Assembly: GCA_027003085.1 (NCBI GenBank)
Contig: JALWYR010000115.1
Span: 1-5,962, forward strand
Reading direction: 5' to 3'
DNA length: 5,962 nucleotides
DNA from: Flavobacteriales bacterium
Lineage (GTDB): Bacteria > Bacteroidota > Bacteroidia > Flavobacteriales > Flavobacteriaceae
Shown piece after piece: positions 5,149-5,962 of the stretch. How positions within the stretch are numbered: position 1 is the stretch's first letter; each line of letters begins with the position of its first letter. The notes beneath the pieces are model-generated. The model was given only the letters and a program-made list of their open reading frames with translations. It ran no database searches and was not told the DNA's origin. A program made the translations under genes and the position numbers.

Positions 5149-5962
5149 TGGGAACTTTTGTTATTCAAGGAGGCCATCGTTTGCATGGCGAAATAATCCC
5201 GCAAGGTGCCAAAAACGAAGCCCTACAAGTGATTTCGGCCGTCTTGCTGACCGATGAGGAAGTAAGCATTTCCAATGTGCCCGATATTTTGGATGTGCAA
5301 AAGCTCATTGAAATTTTGATGGGCTTGGGCGTGAAAGTAAGCCGTCAGGGTAAAGATACCTATACATTTCGTGCCGATGATATTAATCCCGATTATTTGA
5401 TTTCGGACGAATACCGCACCAAGGCATCGGGCATACGCGGTTCGGTGATGATTATGGGGCCGCTTTTGGCCCGCTTCGGACGGGCTTTTTTGCCCAAGCC
5501 CGGCGGCGATAAAATCGGACGGCGGCGTTTGGATACCCACTTCGAAGGATTTATGAAATTGGGAGCCAAATTCCGTTTTAATCCCGATGAACATTTCTAC
5601 GGCGTGGAGGCCAGCGAACTGAAAGGAACCTATATACTGCTGCCCGAAGCATCGGTTACGGGAACCGCTAATTTGCTCATGGCTGCAACATTGGCCAAAG
5701 GAACAACCACTATTTATAATGCGGCCTGCGAGCCCTATGTGCAACAATTGGCCAAAATGCTCAACCGCATGGGTGCGCGTATTTCGGGAATAGGTTCCAA
5801 TCTGCTCACCATTGAGGGCGTGGAACGTCTGGGTGGCACCCAACATCGCATATTGCCCGATATGATCGAAATCGGTTCGTGGATAGGCCTGGCCGCCATG
5901 ACCCGGTCCGATATTACCATAAAAAATGCATCGGTCGAAAATCTGGGTCAAATCCTTGATAC
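5148..5962 (+). CDS. murA: UDP-N-acetylglucosamine 1-carboxyvinyltransferase MurA, 5' part
   Basis: MurA transfers enolpyruvate from PEP to UDP-GlcNAc, the first committed cytoplasmic step of peptidoglycan synthesis. The window holds 271 codons of an expected 430 or so; the frame is open and simply runs off the edge. Visible landmarks are GAKN (20-23, catalytic Lys22 and Asn23), IRGSV with Arg97 (equivalent to E. coli Arg91), GPLLARFG (104-111), the mobile active-site loop PGGDKIGRRRLD (118-129), Arg126 (equivalent to Arg120), VTGTANLLMAATLAKG and the IEGVERLGG motif. The loop has Asp121 (codon 5508-5510) where E. coli has Cys115, the residue alkylated by fosfomycin. The C-terminal catalytic Asp and Arg lie beyond the window. 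ATG at 5148 overlaps the DUF4290 stop by one base (TAATG), typical of coupled translation, and it places Lys22 at the canonical position. Confidence 0.97.
   Translation, partial: MGTFVIQGGHRLHGEIIPQGAKNEALQVISAVLLTDEEVSISNVPDILDVQKLIEILMGLGVKVSRQGKDTYTFRADDINPDYLISDEYRTKASGIRGSVMIMGPLLARFGRAFLPKPGGDKIGRRRLDTHFEGFMKLGAKFRFNPDEHFYGVEASELKGTYILLPEASVTGTANLLMAATLAKGTTTIYNAACEPYVQQLAKMLNRMGARISGIGSNLLTIEGVERLGGTQHRILPDMIEIGSWIGLAAMTRSDITIKNASVENLGQILD

Noticed and set aside
5223..5951. 242-residue minus-strand reading frame opposite murA
   Set aside because: It is an antisense shadow of murA; the plus-strand product has all the expected MurA motifs.

Overview
The window looks like a chromosomal segment of a Bacteroidetes (Bacteroidota) bacterium, most likely a Bacteroidales-type lineage with mid-range G+C. 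Three things support this: a DUF4290 gene, a family I know only from this phylum; a MurA carrying the PGGD-K-IG-RRR-LD active-site loop usual there; and start codons without clear Shine-Dalgarno sequences.

Positions 1-937 hold no gene I can support. The segment is strikingly G+C-rich and repetitive. It has a dRS3-like palindrome at 27-46, degenerate direct repeats with a period near 120 bp (about 59-636), an AT-rich heptamer array in the middle (222-249), a perfect 14-bp-stem hairpin (637-667) and a second long hairpin (753-786). A quieter stretch with a possible promoter then leads into the genes.

Positions 938-5962 are densely coding, all on the + strand: aroK (shikimate kinase), dcp (M3 peptidyl-dipeptidase), a two-helix membrane protein with a probable bacterial PH-like domain, a DUF493 protein, a DUF4290 protein, and murA, which runs off the right edge. 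From dcp onward the genes overlap or nearly touch: a 4-bp GTGA overlap, a 20-bp overlap, a 32-bp gap and a 1-bp overlap. They are probably one transcription unit with coupled translation. aroK lies 42 bp upstream of dcp and may belong to it.

Functionally the row mixes aromatic precursor synthesis, cytoplasmic peptide turnover and the first committed step of peptidoglycan synthesis, with three poorly characterised proteins between Dcp and MurA. I found no convincing new defence, mobile or RNA-guided system. The most notable points are the left-hand repeat region, the natural Cys-to-Asp change in MurA, and the close linkage of the uncharacterised proteins to murA.
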